Of a stretch of 64,000 bases of DNA, positions 8,753 to 17,925 are shown in pieces (position 1 is the stretch's first letter; the number at the start of each line of letters is the position of its first letter). The DNA is from CAIKMD01 sp963803265. GTDB taxonomy: Bacteria; Pseudomonadota; Alphaproteobacteria; ATCC43930; CGMCC-115725. A model generated the notes under the pieces. It saw only the letters and a list, made by a program, of their open reading frames with translations. It did not search any database and was not told the origin of the DNA. The DNA is taken from the NCBI GenBank assembly GCA_963803265.1, contig CAWDLZ010000013.1, positions 173,351 through 237,350 of the forward strand. Reading direction: 5' to 3'. Both the position numbers and the translations under genes were made by a program.

Positions 8753-9697
8753 ATGCAACGTTTTGTCTTGCCGGTGATCGCATCAGCGCTGCTGGCGGTT
8801 GGCTTAGCGGCAGGGCCCGCCTCGGCGGCCACCAAGATCACTTTGTCCTACACCGCCGTCGGCGATTTCGTCGGCGGTTTCGTCGCCAAGGACCAGGGCT
8901 TTTTCGACAAACGCGGTCTCGACGTCGAGTTTTCGCTGGCGCCGAACGGCTCCGTTATACCGGCGGCGCTCGTCGCCGATTCGGCGCAGATCGGCACGCC
9001 GACGCCGCCCGTGCTGCTGCAAGCCGACGAGCAGGGCCTCGATCTGCTCGTCGTCGCCGGTGCCGGCGTCGCGCCCTTTCCCGCGGGCGGGACCGGCGTG
9101 GCCGCGCGCGAAGGCAGCGGGTTGAAGGGAGCGCCGGACCTCGTCGGCAGAAAGGTCGGGACGCCCGGATTCGGCGGCACGCTGGAACTGCTCACGAATA
9201 ATTGGATCAAGGCGAGCGGGGCCGATTACCGCAAGGTCGATTGGGTCGAGGTAGCGTTCCCCCAGATGGGCGACGCGCTGAAGTCTGGCCTAGTCGACGC
9301 GGTCGCATCGGTCAACCCGTTTTATAGCCGCATCATCGACAGCAAGGTCGGCTATGAAATCGGCGATCCCACCGCCGTTGTACCGAGCGGCACGATGCTG
9401 GTGGTCTACGCCGCGCCGCGCGCTTGGGTCGCGAAGAACGGCGATGCGGTCAAGGTGTTCCGCGCGGCGCTCGACGAGGCGACGGCCTATATCGCCGACC
9501 TGGCGCATACGGATTCGGTGCGCGCGAGCCTCGCCAAATACATGAACCTACCGCCCCAGGCTGCCGCCAGCGTCCCGATAACCAGGAACCTCGAGGCCCA
9601 CGCCAAGCCCGCAGGCTTGACCTTCTGGATCGCGGTTGCGCGCGATCAGGGTTTGATCAAGGGCAACCCCGATCCCGCGAGCCTCATCGCGCCGTGA
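8753..9697 (+). CDS. ABC transporter substrate-binding protein, NMT1/SsuA-like (copy 1 of a tandem pair)
   Basis: A 314-residue exported protein with a signal peptide ending ASA at about residue 26, then ATKITLSYTAVGDFVGGFVA. Family landmarks are AKDQGFFDKRGLDVEFSL, DLVGRKVGTPGFGGTLELL and WVEVAFPQMGDALKSG. It is paralogous to the next gene (9702) and to 32268; all three end GLIKGNPDPASLIAP. It starts ATG after GAGGGGG. The stop is only 4 nt before the next gene, so they are co-transcribed. There is no membrane or ATPase partner nearby; the ligand is unknown. Confidence 0.88.
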   Translation: MQRFVLPVIASALLAVGLAAGPASAATKITLSYTAVGDFVGGFVAKDQGFFDKRGLDVEFSLAPNGSVIPAALVADSAQIGTPTPPVLLQADEQGLDLLVVAGAGVAPFPAGGTGVAAREGSGLKGAPDLVGRKVGTPGFGGTLELLTNNWIKASGADYRKVDWVEVAFPQMGDALKSGLVDAVASVNPFYSRIIDSKVGYEIGDPTAVVPSGTMLVVYAAPRAWVAKNGDAVKVFRAALDEATAYIADLAHTDSVRASLAKYMNLPPQAAASVPITRNLEAHAKPAGLTFWIAVARDQGLIKGNPDPASLIAP

Positions 9698-9701
9698 CGA
9701 C

Positions 9702-10646
9702 GTGAACACCCTGCCGCGCGTCGTCTGGGTGACGATCGTCGCAGCGCTCTTGATTCTAGGGCAGCAAGCTGAGGCGGCGACCAAGATCGCGCTGCTCTAC
9801 ACCCCCGCGGTCGATTTCGCCGGCTGCTACGTCGCGAAGGACCGGGGCTTTTTCGCCGAGCGCGGTCTCGATGTCGAGCTTTCGCTCGCGCAGAACGGGG
9901 CGGTGATCGCGCCGGCGCTCGTCAGCGATTCGGCGCAGATCGGCACGCCGACGCTGGCCGTGCTGCTGCAGGCGGACGAGCAGGGACTGGGTCTCGTGGT
10001 GGTAGCGGGCGGCACGGTCGCGCCCACGCCGCCGGGCGCGACCGGCGTGGTGGCGCGCGAGGGCAGCGGCTTGAAAGGCGCGGCGGACCTCGTCGGCCGA
10101 AAGGTCGGTGTGCCGAGTTTCGGTGGCACCTTGGATGTGCTGGCGAAAAATTGGGTCCGGGCGAGCGGCGCCGATTATCGCAAAGTCGATTGGGTCGAAG
10201 TGCCGTTCCCGCGGATGGGCGATAGTTTGAAGGCTGGCCTCGTCGATGCGGTCCAGGCGGTCGCCCCTTTTTACCGCCGCATCATCGACGAGAAGCTCGG
10301 CTATAGCATCGGCGATCCCAACGCGGACGTTCCGCGCGGTACGCTGGTCGTCGAGTATTCCGCGACGCGCGCCTGGGTCGCAAAGAACGCGGGCGCGATC
10401 AGGGGCTTCCGCGCGGCGCTTGTCGAGGCGACGGCCTACATCGCCGATCCGGCGCACGCCGATACGGTGCGCGCCAGCATCGCCAACTACACCAAGCTTC
10501 CGCCCGAAGCCGCCCAAACCGTCGAGATACCGGACAATCTCCAGCCCCAGGTAAAGCCCGATGGCTTCACCTTCTGGATCAAGGCCATGCGCGACCAGGG
10601 CTTGATCAAGGGCAATCCCGACCCGGCGAGCCTCATTGCGCCTTAG
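9702..10646 (+). CDS. ABC transporter substrate-binding protein, NMT1/SsuA-like (copy 2 of a tandem pair)
   Basis: A 314-residue paralogue of the preceding protein with the same length and landmarks (KDRGFFAERGLDVELSLAQN, KVGVPSFGGTLDVL, WVEVPFPRMGDSLKAG). It starts at GTG 9702, 4 nt after the upstream stop, and carries a cleavable signal peptide (LILGQQAEA). Tandem duplication followed by divergence explains the pair. Differences cluster outside the framework motifs, as expected if the two bind different ligands (inference). Confidence 0.87.
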   Translation: MNTLPRVVWVTIVAALLILGQQAEAATKIALLYTPAVDFAGCYVAKDRGFFAERGLDVELSLAQNGAVIAPALVSDSAQIGTPTLAVLLQADEQGLGLVVVAGGTVAPTPPGATGVVAREGSGLKGAADLVGRKVGVPSFGGTLDVLAKNWVRASGADYRKVDWVEVPFPRMGDSLKAGLVDAVQAVAPFYRRIIDEKLGYSIGDPNADVPRGTLVVEYSATRAWVAKNAGAIRGFRAALVEATAYIADPAHADTVRASIANYTKLPPEAAQTVEIPDNLQPQVKPDGFTFWIKAMRDQGLIKGNPDPASLIAP

Positions 10647-10865
10647 GAGCGCTATCGAGAGACGATTCAGAAACCGTGGCCTAGTCCCGTTCCTCCAAAA
10701 TCCTGGAGGCGACGATCGCGGAGATCCACGGCGCAACCTTCGGGCTTGCCGCCACCCTCGGGATTGACCGAGCGCACGGCGCGCATCGACGTGCAGGCCT
10801 CCCTTGCGCGACGGCACTGATTTCGCCAATCTCGGTCCGAGAAACGTTTTTTGGGGGAGGCAGAA

Positions 10866-11819
10866 TTGCGGCTGATTTCCTATCGCGAGGCCGGGCAACC
10901 CGGGGTCGGCGTCATGGTCGACGAAGAGAGCTTCGTCGCGTTGCCCAAGGCCGCGCCCGAATTGCCGCGGTCCTTGCGCGCGCTCATTGCCTTGGAAGGC
11001 GGCCTCGCTAAGGCCGAAGCGGCGGCCAAGGGTAGAAAGGGCGATCTCAGGCTGAGCGAGGTGCAGCTCGATCCGATCATTCCCGATCCCAACGCGATCT
11101 GGTGTCTCGCCCTCAACTACAAGCTCCACATCAACGAGACCGGGCTTAATACCTCGGCGAAATATCCGCAGATCTTCCTGCGCATGCCGTGCACCCAAGT
11201 CGGCCATTTGCAGCCGATCCTGTGTCCCGATCCGGCGATCGCCAGGAAATACGAATATGAGGGCGAGCTGGCCGTCATCATCGGCAAGGGCGGGCGCCAC
11301 ATTCCCGTGGACAAGGCGCTCGATCACGTCGCCGGCTATTCCTGCTACAATGAGGGCTCGGTGCGCGAGTATCAGGGGCACAATCGCCAATTCGGCCTGG
11401 GCAAGAATTTCGAGCAATCGGGCAGCTTCGGTCCCTGGCTGATGACGCCCGATCAATTCGGCGATCCCTCGAAGCATCGCATCATCACGCGGGTCAACGG
11501 CATCGAGCGCCAGAACGCGACCACCGATCTGATGGTGTTCGACGTGCCGCAACTCATCAACTATCTGAGCCAGGGCTATTTCCTGCGCCCGGGCGACGTG
11601 ATCGTGTCGGGATCGCCGGGGTCGCTGCCGCCGCATCCGGGCGAGACGCCGCCGCCCAACGAGGGCGGGGTCTATGTGCCGGGCATGGTGCAGATGAAGC
11701 CCGGTGATGTCTGCGAGGTCGAGATTTCCGGCCTCGGGATCTTGCGCAATCCGGTCGCCGCCGACGCCCCGGCGAAGTATCAAACGAGCCTCTACAGGCC
11801 GGTGAGGGCGCTCGCTTAA
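10866..11819 (+). CDS. Fumarylacetoacetate hydrolase (FAH) family protein
   Basis: A 317-residue protein with the FAH fold: LDPIIPDPNAIWCLALNYK, then ARKYEYEGELAVIIGKGG with the metal-binding Glu pair, YSCYNEGSVREYQ, and DVIVSGSPGSLPPHPGETPP. Such enzymes hydrolyse or decarboxylate diketo acids made by aromatic ring cleavage. TTG 10866 was chosen as start because GGGGGAGG (10853-10860) lies 5 nt upstream; a TTG at 10851 overlaps that site. The 220 nt upstream of the start hold no gene I recognise. Confidence 0.85.
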   Translation: MRLISYREAGQPGVGVMVDEESFVALPKAAPELPRSLRALIALEGGLAKAEAAAKGRKGDLRLSEVQLDPIIPDPNAIWCLALNYKLHINETGLNTSAKYPQIFLRMPCTQVGHLQPILCPDPAIARKYEYEGELAVIIGKGGRHIPVDKALDHVAGYSCYNEGSVREYQGHNRQFGLGKNFEQSGSFGPWLMTPDQFGDPSKHRIITRVNGIERQNATTDLMVFDVPQLINYLSQGYFLRPGDVIVSGSPGSLPPHPGETPPPNEGGVYVPGMVQMKPGDVCEVEISGLGILRNPVAADAPAKYQTSLYRPVRALA

Positions 11820-11857
11820 GACCGGTTCGCCACGCCAACCCGCGGTTAGCGGAGCCC

Positions 11858-12748
11858 TTAAATCAAATGCCCAGGGAAATGCGAGCTGCACGCCATGACG
11901 TGCGTGATGGCCGCATGATCGTAGTCATCGCCCGAACGGTAACTATCGAAGAAATTATTAAGCTGTTCTACGCGCTCCGGCATTGCCGCGACGGCCTGTA
12001 AACCAACGGAAACGCCGTAGTTGGTGAAGGCGAATTTGGTATCGGGGAGATCCGGCTCCCGACAAAAATAGCCGTCCTGCCGCCACATGTGATCGAGCAT
12101 GGCGAGGCAACGATTCCTTTGTAGTTGCGCCCAATGTTCCTTGGGAAAGAACTGGGTCATCCACAACATCATGCCGAGACCCAGATCCTGGGTAATCACG
12201 AGGCCGGGCGCGGATTGGACGATAAGCCCGCGCATATCGGCGATTTCACCGGAGAGCGCTTTCTCATCGAGCATTCGGTACGACACATAGCCATCGAAGG
12301 CATCGAGCGCACCCAAGCCAAAACCTGGATAGGGGGCAGTCAGGTCTTCCTTCATCTTCCAGATCACGCCGCGCCCGGGTACGAGAAACGCGTCGTGGAC
12401 CTGATGCACGAGATCGATGCCTTTCTCGCGATATCGTGGAATATGTCGCCCCATCACGGCGAGTGCATAGAGCCACATGGCAAGATAATGAAAGTATTGA
12501 CCGTCGCGGTCGGGTTCCTCGCCGATACGAATGCCGCGTGGCCTTCCAAGCACACGATCAACTTCTGCCACCACTCCTTCCGCCTCATCCAGGAATTCGT
12601 CCTTGGCCAGCGCTTCATAGAGGGACGCCAAGAGCACGATGCCGAACGCGTCGGTCCAAAGATAGCGCAGTCCGTTCGGCCAGATATGTTCCGCCCGCAT
12701 CCAACGTAGCTTGTCGAGGACATATTCGATCCCATTCGCTGCCGGCAT
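11858..12748 (-). CDS. Conserved protein of unknown function, helical (alpha/alpha-barrel-like)
   Basis: A 296-residue protein, Trp/Tyr rich, with repeated helical patterns such as LRYLWTDAFGIVLLASLYEA, YFHYLAMWLYALAVM and WKMKEDLTAPYPGFGLGALD. It resembles six-hairpin glycosidase-type folds in general layout, but I see no diagnostic catalytic motif. It begins about 8 nt after the ancestral stop of the methyltransferase-esterase fusion gene (12756), in the same direction, so the two probably form an operon. I do not recognise a family. Confidence 0.6.
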   Translation of the reverse strand: MPAANGIEYVLDKLRWMRAEHIWPNGLRYLWTDAFGIVLLASLYEALAKDEFLDEAEGVVAEVDRVLGRPRGIRIGEEPDRDGQYFHYLAMWLYALAVMGRHIPRYREKGIDLVHQVHDAFLVPGRGVIWKMKEDLTAPYPGFGLGALDAFDGYVSYRMLDEKALSGEIADMRGLIVQSAPGLVITQDLGLGMMLWMTQFFPKEHWAQLQRNRCLAMLDHMWRQDGYFCREPDLPDTKFAFTNYGVSVGLQAVAAMPERVEQLNNFFDSYRSGDDYDHAAITHVMACSSHFPGHLI

Positions 12749-12814
12749 GCCGGCCTCACAATCCGAATGGATAGGTATCGGGAAGTCCCTCGAGCTCCTT
12801 GGTCCCGAAGGGAG

Positions 12815-14755
12815 TCACTGCGCGGGTTTCGTCGAACCAGATATATTCATCAAATTGGACCGGTAGATCGGCCTGGAAATAATGACTCGCGCAGCTCTGT
12901 CTCCGGCAGGTAGATCACCCCGATTGCCCGCTCCAGGCGCGGCTTCCCCAAATCTCTTGCGAGCTTCCGCAGCCGAGGGGCCGCGCAGCGGCAGCATGAA
13001 TTGCGGCCGTCCGGTTTCGTGGAATATCCGTTCATAGCTTTGCCGGAGCGACGGCAGCACCGCCTTGACTTCCATCGGCCCGTCCCAAACGGATGCCGCC
13101 GCGACCGTACCCGAATGGGTTCCGAATCCGATGGAATAGGCGCCGTTGCCGAATTCTTCCCGGCACAGATGCCCGATATTGTACTCGCCGCGCGCAGACA
13201 TCTCCGTCGCGGCGGCGTCGCCGATGTGGGAATTGTGCGCCCACACGATGCCCTTGGCTTTAGGCCCATGGAAGGCAAGCAAGGTCTTCAGTGTTTCGAA
13301 CATGTGAGTGTCGCGCAGATTCCAAGAGGCGCGCGACCCGTAATACATGATGCGGTAATAACGCTCGGCGTCCGTCACCAGGCGGGCATTCTGTACCGCA
13401 TCGATGAAGCGCTCGCCGTCATGGGCGGCGTAGTCGCCGCGCTTGTCGAGAATATCCGCCAGCATTCGCGCGACTTCCTTCTCGCACGTCCGGTAGGCGC
13501 CGGTCAGCGCTGCATGGCCATAGGTCGCGGGATCGGCCTGCCAGGGGGTCAGGCACCCATAGCGATGCCGTGCAATTCGCGCCGAGTCGGGATCAACATC
13601 GTCGAGATATTTCAATACCGACTGGATCGACGTATAGAGGCTGTAAAGATCGAGCCCATAGATCGCTATTCGGTTTTCTAGTTTTCGGCCTGCATTGTGG
13701 GCGTGTAGCCAATCCACGAACGACCGCACCTCGTTGTTGCGCCACATCCAGGTCGGGAAGCGGGCGAACGCCGTCCACTCGCTCGGAGGATATTCGAAAT
13801 GCCGCACATAGTGATCGAGACGGGCCACATCGGGCCAATCTCCTTCGATGGCGACAAAGCGAAACCCCTTGCGCGTTACCAGCTCCTGCGAGATGCGCTC
13901 GCGCATGCGGTAGAACTCGGAGGTGCCGTGCGTCGCCTCTCCGAGCATCACGATCTTCGCGTCGCCGATGCGCTCCATCAGCGGCCCGAGGTCTGCCGAT
14001 CCGATCGAACTGAAGGGCTCGGAGGAAGCGGCGATTGCCCTCGCAATGTCACCGTCTGCTGGACGGACCCGCGCCGGGCGCGGCCCCCGTGGAACCGGCA
14101 GCTCCTCTGGCGCCCATCCTTGTTTGCCGAAAAGCGGCACAAAGCGGACATCGGCGATATCTTCGCTCTTGAACTCGGTGTTGGAAGTCCGCGTGACGCG
14201 CACTAGCTCCTGCGTCCGCGGATTAGTGCCGATCGGAATAACCAGCCGGCCGCCGATCTTCAGCTGTTCCTTGAGGGACGCCGGAACCTCGGGTCCGCCC
14301 GCCGCGACGATGATCGCATTATACGGCGCTGCCGCCGCCCAGCCGAGCGTCCCATCGGCTTGCACGACATGGACGTTGCGGTACCCGAGAGCCTCTAGCG
14401 TCGAAGCTGCCGTTTCGGCAAGCTCGCCAATACGTTCCACCGTGTAGACTTCCGCTGCGATCTCGGCCAGAACGGCGGCCGCATAGCCCGAGCCCGTCCC
14501 GATTTCGAGGACCTTCTCTCCGCCCTCCAAATCCAGCGCTTCCGTCATCAGCGCCACAATATAGGGCTGGGAGATCGTCTGTCCGGCAGCTATGGGAAGC
14601 GGCAAGTCCTCATAGGCGAACTCCCGCAGACGCTCGGGAAGAAACGCTTCCCGCGAAACCTTTCGCATCGCATCGAGCACGATTTCGGACCGCACGCCGC
14701 GCGCTGCGATCTGATTTTCAACCATATGCTCGCGGAGCTTCGAAAGATCGGTCAT
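12815..14755 (-). CDS. Protein-L-isoaspartate O-methyltransferase / erythromycin esterase fusion, C-terminus frameshifted
   Basis: The 646-residue frame joins two domains. Residues 1-215 are a PCMT-type methyltransferase (AAGQTISQPYIVALM and the SAM-binding VLEIGTGSGYAAAVL at 82-96). From about residue 245 an erythromycin-esterase-like domain follows (VMLGEATHGTSEFYRMRERI; later WAHNSHIGDAA). The last ~50 residues are out of frame. One +1 shift near 12963 and another near 12890 restore RLERAIGVIYLPETE and then SHYFQADLPVQFDEYIWFDE, with an ancestral stop at 12756-12758. Repair of damaged proteins or hydrolysis of a small cyclic substrate are both possible; the physiological role is not known. 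Confidence 0.82.
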   Translation of the reverse strand: MTDLSKLREHMVENQIAARGVRSEIVLDAMRKVSREAFLPERLREFAYEDLPLPIAAGQTISQPYIVALMTEALDLEGGEKVLEIGTGSGYAAAVLAEIAAEVYTVERIGELAETAASTLEALGYRNVHVVQADGTLGWAAAAPYNAIIVAAGGPEVPASLKEQLKIGGRLVIPIGTNPRTQELVRVTRTSNTEFKSEDIADVRFVPLFGKQGWAPEELPVPRGPRPARVRPADGDIARAIAASSEPFSSIGSADLGPLMERIGDAKIVMLGEATHGTSEFYRMRERISQELVTRKGFRFVAIEGDWPDVARLDHYVRHFEYPPSEWTAFARFPTWMWRNNEVRSFVDWLHAHNAGRKLENRIAIYGLDLYSLYTSIQSVLKYLDDVDPDSARIARHRYGCLTPWQADPATYGHAALTGAYRTCEKEVARMLADILDKRGDYAAHDGERFIDAVQNARLVTDAERYYRIMYYGSRASWNLRDTHMFETLKTLLAFHGPKAKGIVWAHNSHIGDAAATEMSARGEYNIGHLCREEFGNGAYSIGFGTHSGTVAAASVWDGPMEVKAVLPSLRQSYERIFHETGRPQFMLPLRGPSAAEARKRFGEAAPGAGNRGDLPAGDRAARVIISRPIYRSNLMNISGSTKPAQ

Positions 14756-14864
14756 TGGTCCTTCCGTTCGTGCCGAATATCGGTTCGCGTCATTGGCCGC
14801 TTACCCAATCGAGCCGGGCGAATGGCGTTTTTGCCCTGGCGTCATTGGGAAGTTTGAAATCTAG

Positions 14865-16490
14865 CCCGCCTTATTCACGACGGGAGCGATTGTAGGCTGG
14901 CGGATGTAGCGTAAGCCGCTGATTGCGAGCATGATTCTGTTGTCAGGACAGAGTCGAAGCCGCGATCACGGAGCGCCACATCCGCCATGAACAAAGATAA
15001 CCTCCTGCCGTTTTCCCTGCCAGCGATTTGCCGCAAGAAAGTGAGCGTAGCTTTCGACGGCGGGATGCTGTCGTCGGATGCGGGCGTGCTGCTGCTGCGC
15101 GGGGTCGAGCGGCATCTGGGCGTTGCAGCGCGCCTCGCGACCTGCCTGAAGGATCGCCGTGATTCCGATCGCATCGATCACACGGTCGAGGAGATGCTGC
15201 GGCTTCGGATGTTTGCGATCGCGGCGGGGTACGAGGACGCCAACGACTGCAACAAACTGCGGGACGACCCGGTATTCAAGATGGCGGTGGGCCGAGCACC
15301 GGGAAGCGGCGAGGCGCTGTGCGCGCAACCGACCATGTCGCGGTTGGAGAATGCGCCGTCGCGGATCGAGATCGCGCGACTGATGCTGGCGCTGGTGGAT
15401 CAGTTCTGTGCCAGTTACGCGCGGGCGCCGGCTTCGATTATTCTCGACATCGACGACACCTTCGACGCGGTGCATGGCCGGCAGCAGTTATCGCTGTTCA
15501 ACGCGCATTACGACGAACGCTGCTTCCTGCCGATCCATATCTACGAGGGGACGAGCGGCAAGCCCGTTGCCGTCATCCTGCGCAGCGGCAAGACGCCGGG
15601 CGGGATCGAAGTGCGCACGATCCTGAAGCATGTCATTGCCCGCATTCGCCGGCACTGGCCGAAGGTCAACATCCTGGTGCGCGGTGACAGCCACTACGGT
15701 CGAGTCAAGGCGATGGATTGGTGCGAAGCCAATGGGATTGGCTACATCTTCGGCTTCGGCGGCAACCCGGTGCTCGCCGGCATGATCCGGTCGGTTGCCG
15801 ACGCGGTGTGCGTCGAGCGCGCGGTGACCGGAACCGAGAAGCTGCGCCGCTGGAGCGACGCTGCGTTACGGCGCCAAGAGTTGGCAAAGACAGCGCCGTG
15901 TCGTCGCCCGGATCGAGGCGACGAAGCTCGGCCTCGATGTCCGTTACGTCGTCACCTCGCTCAAGGGCAGCGCCAAGCATCTCTATGAGACAGTCTACTG
16001 TGGCCGCGGCCAAGCGGAGAACTTCATCAAGCTACACAAGGCCCAGCTCGCCTCGGATCGTACGTCGTGCCGTGACCCGCGGGCCAATCAGATGCGCCTC
16101 ATCCTGCACACGGCGGCTTATTGGCTGCTTCTCACTCTGCGCGCTGCCGCGCCCAAGCGTTCCTCTTGGAGAACGGCCGAGTTCACGACGCTGCGATTGC
16201 GGCTGATCAAGATCGCCGCCCGCGTCGTCGAGGGCGCCGCTCGAATTCGCCTCTGGCTGCCGACAGCTTGCCCGGACGCAGCGATCTTCCGGCTGCTCGC
16301 CGGCCGCTTCGCCGCTGCGGGACCATGACCCACGGGGCGATGTGCCCCGCCGAACCCTTCCCGCAACCTCCAGCCCTCGACCCAATAAAATCCCGATCAG
16401 CGTCGTAACGAACGCGATGGATCAGCCTTGTCACACTTCAAAAGAATCGTGGTGCGCCGAAAATCGCGCTACGCTCGTGAATACAAACGG
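14865..16490 (+). mobile_element. IS1380-family insertion sequence, transposase frameshifted
   Basis: Imperfect terminal inverted repeats can be read: CCCGCCTTATTCACGA at 14865-14880 against the reverse complement CCGTTTGTATTCACGA from 16475-16490. CTAG flanks both sides (14861-14864 and 16491-16494), which could be a 4-bp target duplication or part of the repeat. The internal gene matches IS1380 transposases over its full length but carries one frameshift, so the element is probably inactive unless the shift is a sequencing error. Confidence 0.78.
14987..16328 (+). pseudogene. IS1380-family transposase, frameshifted
   Basis: The first ~285 codons are in one frame (PFSLPAICRKKVSVAFDGGM, then ASIILDIDDTFDAVHGRQQL with catalytic Asp residues). 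A +1 shift near 15862 moves the rest to another frame, giving YGAKSWQRQRRVVARIEATK and CGRGQAENFIKLHKAQLASD, then the usual C-terminus up to the stop at 16328. Combined, the product would have the family's usual ~445 residues. As sequenced it is split and truncated. Confidence 0.85.
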
Positions 16491-16693
16491 CTAGCCCCGT
16501 TTGTCCAACCTCGGACTTGATGTGGATCAATATACGGCGTGCGCCGGGAAGCCGTTCATCAGCCGTGAGCTGGCGCGGCTTCGCGGAAGGAGCGGCTCAA
16601 TGGTTCTCAACGGGGCGATGCCGGGCGGGGCCGGTCATTGACCCGGTGGCGCTCCCTGCCTTAGACTTGGCGCAAACCTCAGGAGTTGAGATC

Positions 16694-17734
16694 ATGCGCA
16701 TCGTCGATTCCCATTTCCATTGGTGGCCACGCGCGGTTTTTGATCTGTTCTCCCGCCGCAAGGATTACCCGCGCGCCGAGCGCAACGACAAGGGCGGCTA
16801 CACCTATTGGCGCCGCGAGGACAACGGCAACCGCGGCGCGCGGTTCAATCTCGGGCCGGAGTGGTTCGATCTCGACCAGCAGCTCGCCCATATGGACGGG
16901 CTCGGCCACGAGGTCAACGTCGTGTGCTCGATCGGGCCGTTCTCAGTCGCCTTTTCCGACCTACCGGTCGCTGAGGGGCGCGACGCCGCCATGCTCTGGA
17001 ACGAGGAAATGGCGGGCGCGATGCGCACGCACCCCGGCCGGCTCTGGGCCAGCGGGGCGGTGCCGCTCGTCGATACCGGAACCGCGATCGAGGTTCTGGA
17101 CCACGCGATCGGCAAGCTCGGCCTCATCGGCGTCAACCTCCCGGGCAGCGTCGGCAGCGATCCGCGCATCGATGCCGAGCGGCTCGAGCCGTTCTACGAC
17201 CGTGTCGAGCAATTGGGCGTGCCGCTGTTCCTCCATCCCACCGACGGCATCTACGAAGACATGCTCGAAGGCTATAACGGCGCACTCTACTTGAGCCTCG
17301 GCCGGGTCATCGACGTGTCAGTGTCGTCCTACCGGCTGGTGCTCTCGGGCATTATGGAGCGCCATCCCAAGCTCAAGGTCTTCGTCTCGCATACCGGCGG
17401 CGCGCTCCCTTACCAGTCCGGCCGCATGGACAAGAACTCCAAGGCGGCCAGGCTGCCGCAACCGCCCAGCACCTACATCAAGCGCATGTATACCGATACG
17501 GTGTCGCCGCACTCAGCGGGCATGAAATTCGCGATCGAGTATTACGGCGTCGATCACGTGATGTATGGCAGCGACTATCCGTGCTGGGACCCGGCGGCGG
17601 CGCTGAAATTCTTCGCCGAGATCGGCCTTAGCAAAGCCGACCAGGAGAAGATCTTGAACGGCAATGCGCGGCGCATTCTAGGGCTTCGCCAGCCCGTCAG
17701 CGCGACGCGGCTCGAGCCCGTCGCGGCCGAATAA
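16694..17734 (+). CDS. Amidohydrolase-2 family protein (ACMSD-like)
   Basis: A 346-residue TIM-barrel hydrolase. The N-terminal metal motif is VDSHFHWWP (HxH). Later metal or substrate positions are LFLHPTDG, VFVSHTGGALPYQ and MYGSDYPCWDP. The family includes aminocarboxymuconate-semialdehyde decarboxylase and resorcylate-type decarboxylases acting on aromatic breakdown products. ATG 16694 is preceded by AGGAG with good spacing. It lies directly downstream of the IS1380 element and upstream of the riboswitch-metZ unit. The substrate is unknown. Confidence 0.85.
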   Translation: MRIVDSHFHWWPRAVFDLFSRRKDYPRAERNDKGGYTYWRREDNGNRGARFNLGPEWFDLDQQLAHMDGLGHEVNVVCSIGPFSVAFSDLPVAEGRDAAMLWNEEMAGAMRTHPGRLWASGAVPLVDTGTAIEVLDHAIGKLGLIGVNLPGSVGSDPRIDAERLEPFYDRVEQLGVPLFLHPTDGIYEDMLEGYNGALYLSLGRVIDVSVSSYRLVLSGIMERHPKLKVFVSHTGGALPYQSGRMDKNSKAARLPQPPSTYIKRMYTDTVSPHSAGMKFAIEYYGVDHVMYGSDYPCWDPAAALKFFAEIGLSKADQEKILNGNARRILGLRQPVSATRLEPVAAE

Positions 17735-17750
17735 GGGGCGGCCCGCGCGC

Positions 17751-17779
17751 TTGACAAACCGCGCGCGTCGCGGCACTTT
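17751..17779 (+). promoter_or_regulatory. Predicted sigma-70-type promoter of metZ
   Basis: A consensus -35 TTGACA lies at 17751-17756, followed by a 17-nt spacer and a weak -10 CACTTT at 17774-17779. Initiation would fall about 9 nt upstream of the SAM-II aptamer, which is the expected distance for a short riboswitch leader. Confidence 0.6.
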
Positions 17780-17787
17780 GCGCGTAC

Positions 17788-17846
17788 GTCGTGGTGATTT
17801 GAAGCCGACCGGCTTGCGGCCACGTTAAACCAACCGCTAAAAGGTC
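17788..17846 (+). promoter_or_regulatory. SAM-II riboswitch (metA/metZ leader)
   Basis: The conserved SAM-II core is readable: CGTGGTGATTTG, then GCCGACCGGCTTGC, GCCACGTTAAA and CGCTAAAAGGTC. The GTGG/CCAC stem and the downstream pseudoknot-forming part follow the consensus. It precedes metZ, the classic alphaproteobacterial target. S-adenosylmethionine binding should reduce metZ expression. Unlike most SAM-II leaders, a strong intrinsic terminator lies between aptamer and start codon. Confidence 0.93.
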
Positions 17847-17857
17847 GGAGGCTTTTG

Positions 17858-17892
17858 AAGCCCTGACCCGCGCGGGACAGGGCTTTTTCTTT
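17858..17892 (+). terminator. Intrinsic terminator in the metZ leader
   Basis: AAGCCCTG pairs with CAGGGCTT around a GC-rich inner stem (CCCGCGCGGG) and is followed by TTTTT. The segment just upstream (GGCTTTTGAAGCC) can form a competing small hairpin that shares the 5' arm. This suggests SAM-controlled attenuation, although a control acting on translation is usual for this riboswitch class. Confidence 0.75.
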
Positions 17893-17925
17893 GTCCGTTC
17901 GGCGTGCCTCGTGAAGGAGAGCGAC

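Noticed and set aside
11826..11858. GCCAACC-CGC-GGTTAGC hairpin as a fourth member of the compound palindrome family
   Set aside because: The fixed arms match roughly, but there are no b/b' arms; it may simply be a terminator-like hairpin.
9756..11891. 711-residue open frame on the minus strand
   Set aside because: It is antisense to an SBP gene and the FAH gene; no domain or start signal is visible. Long antisense frames are expected at this GC content.
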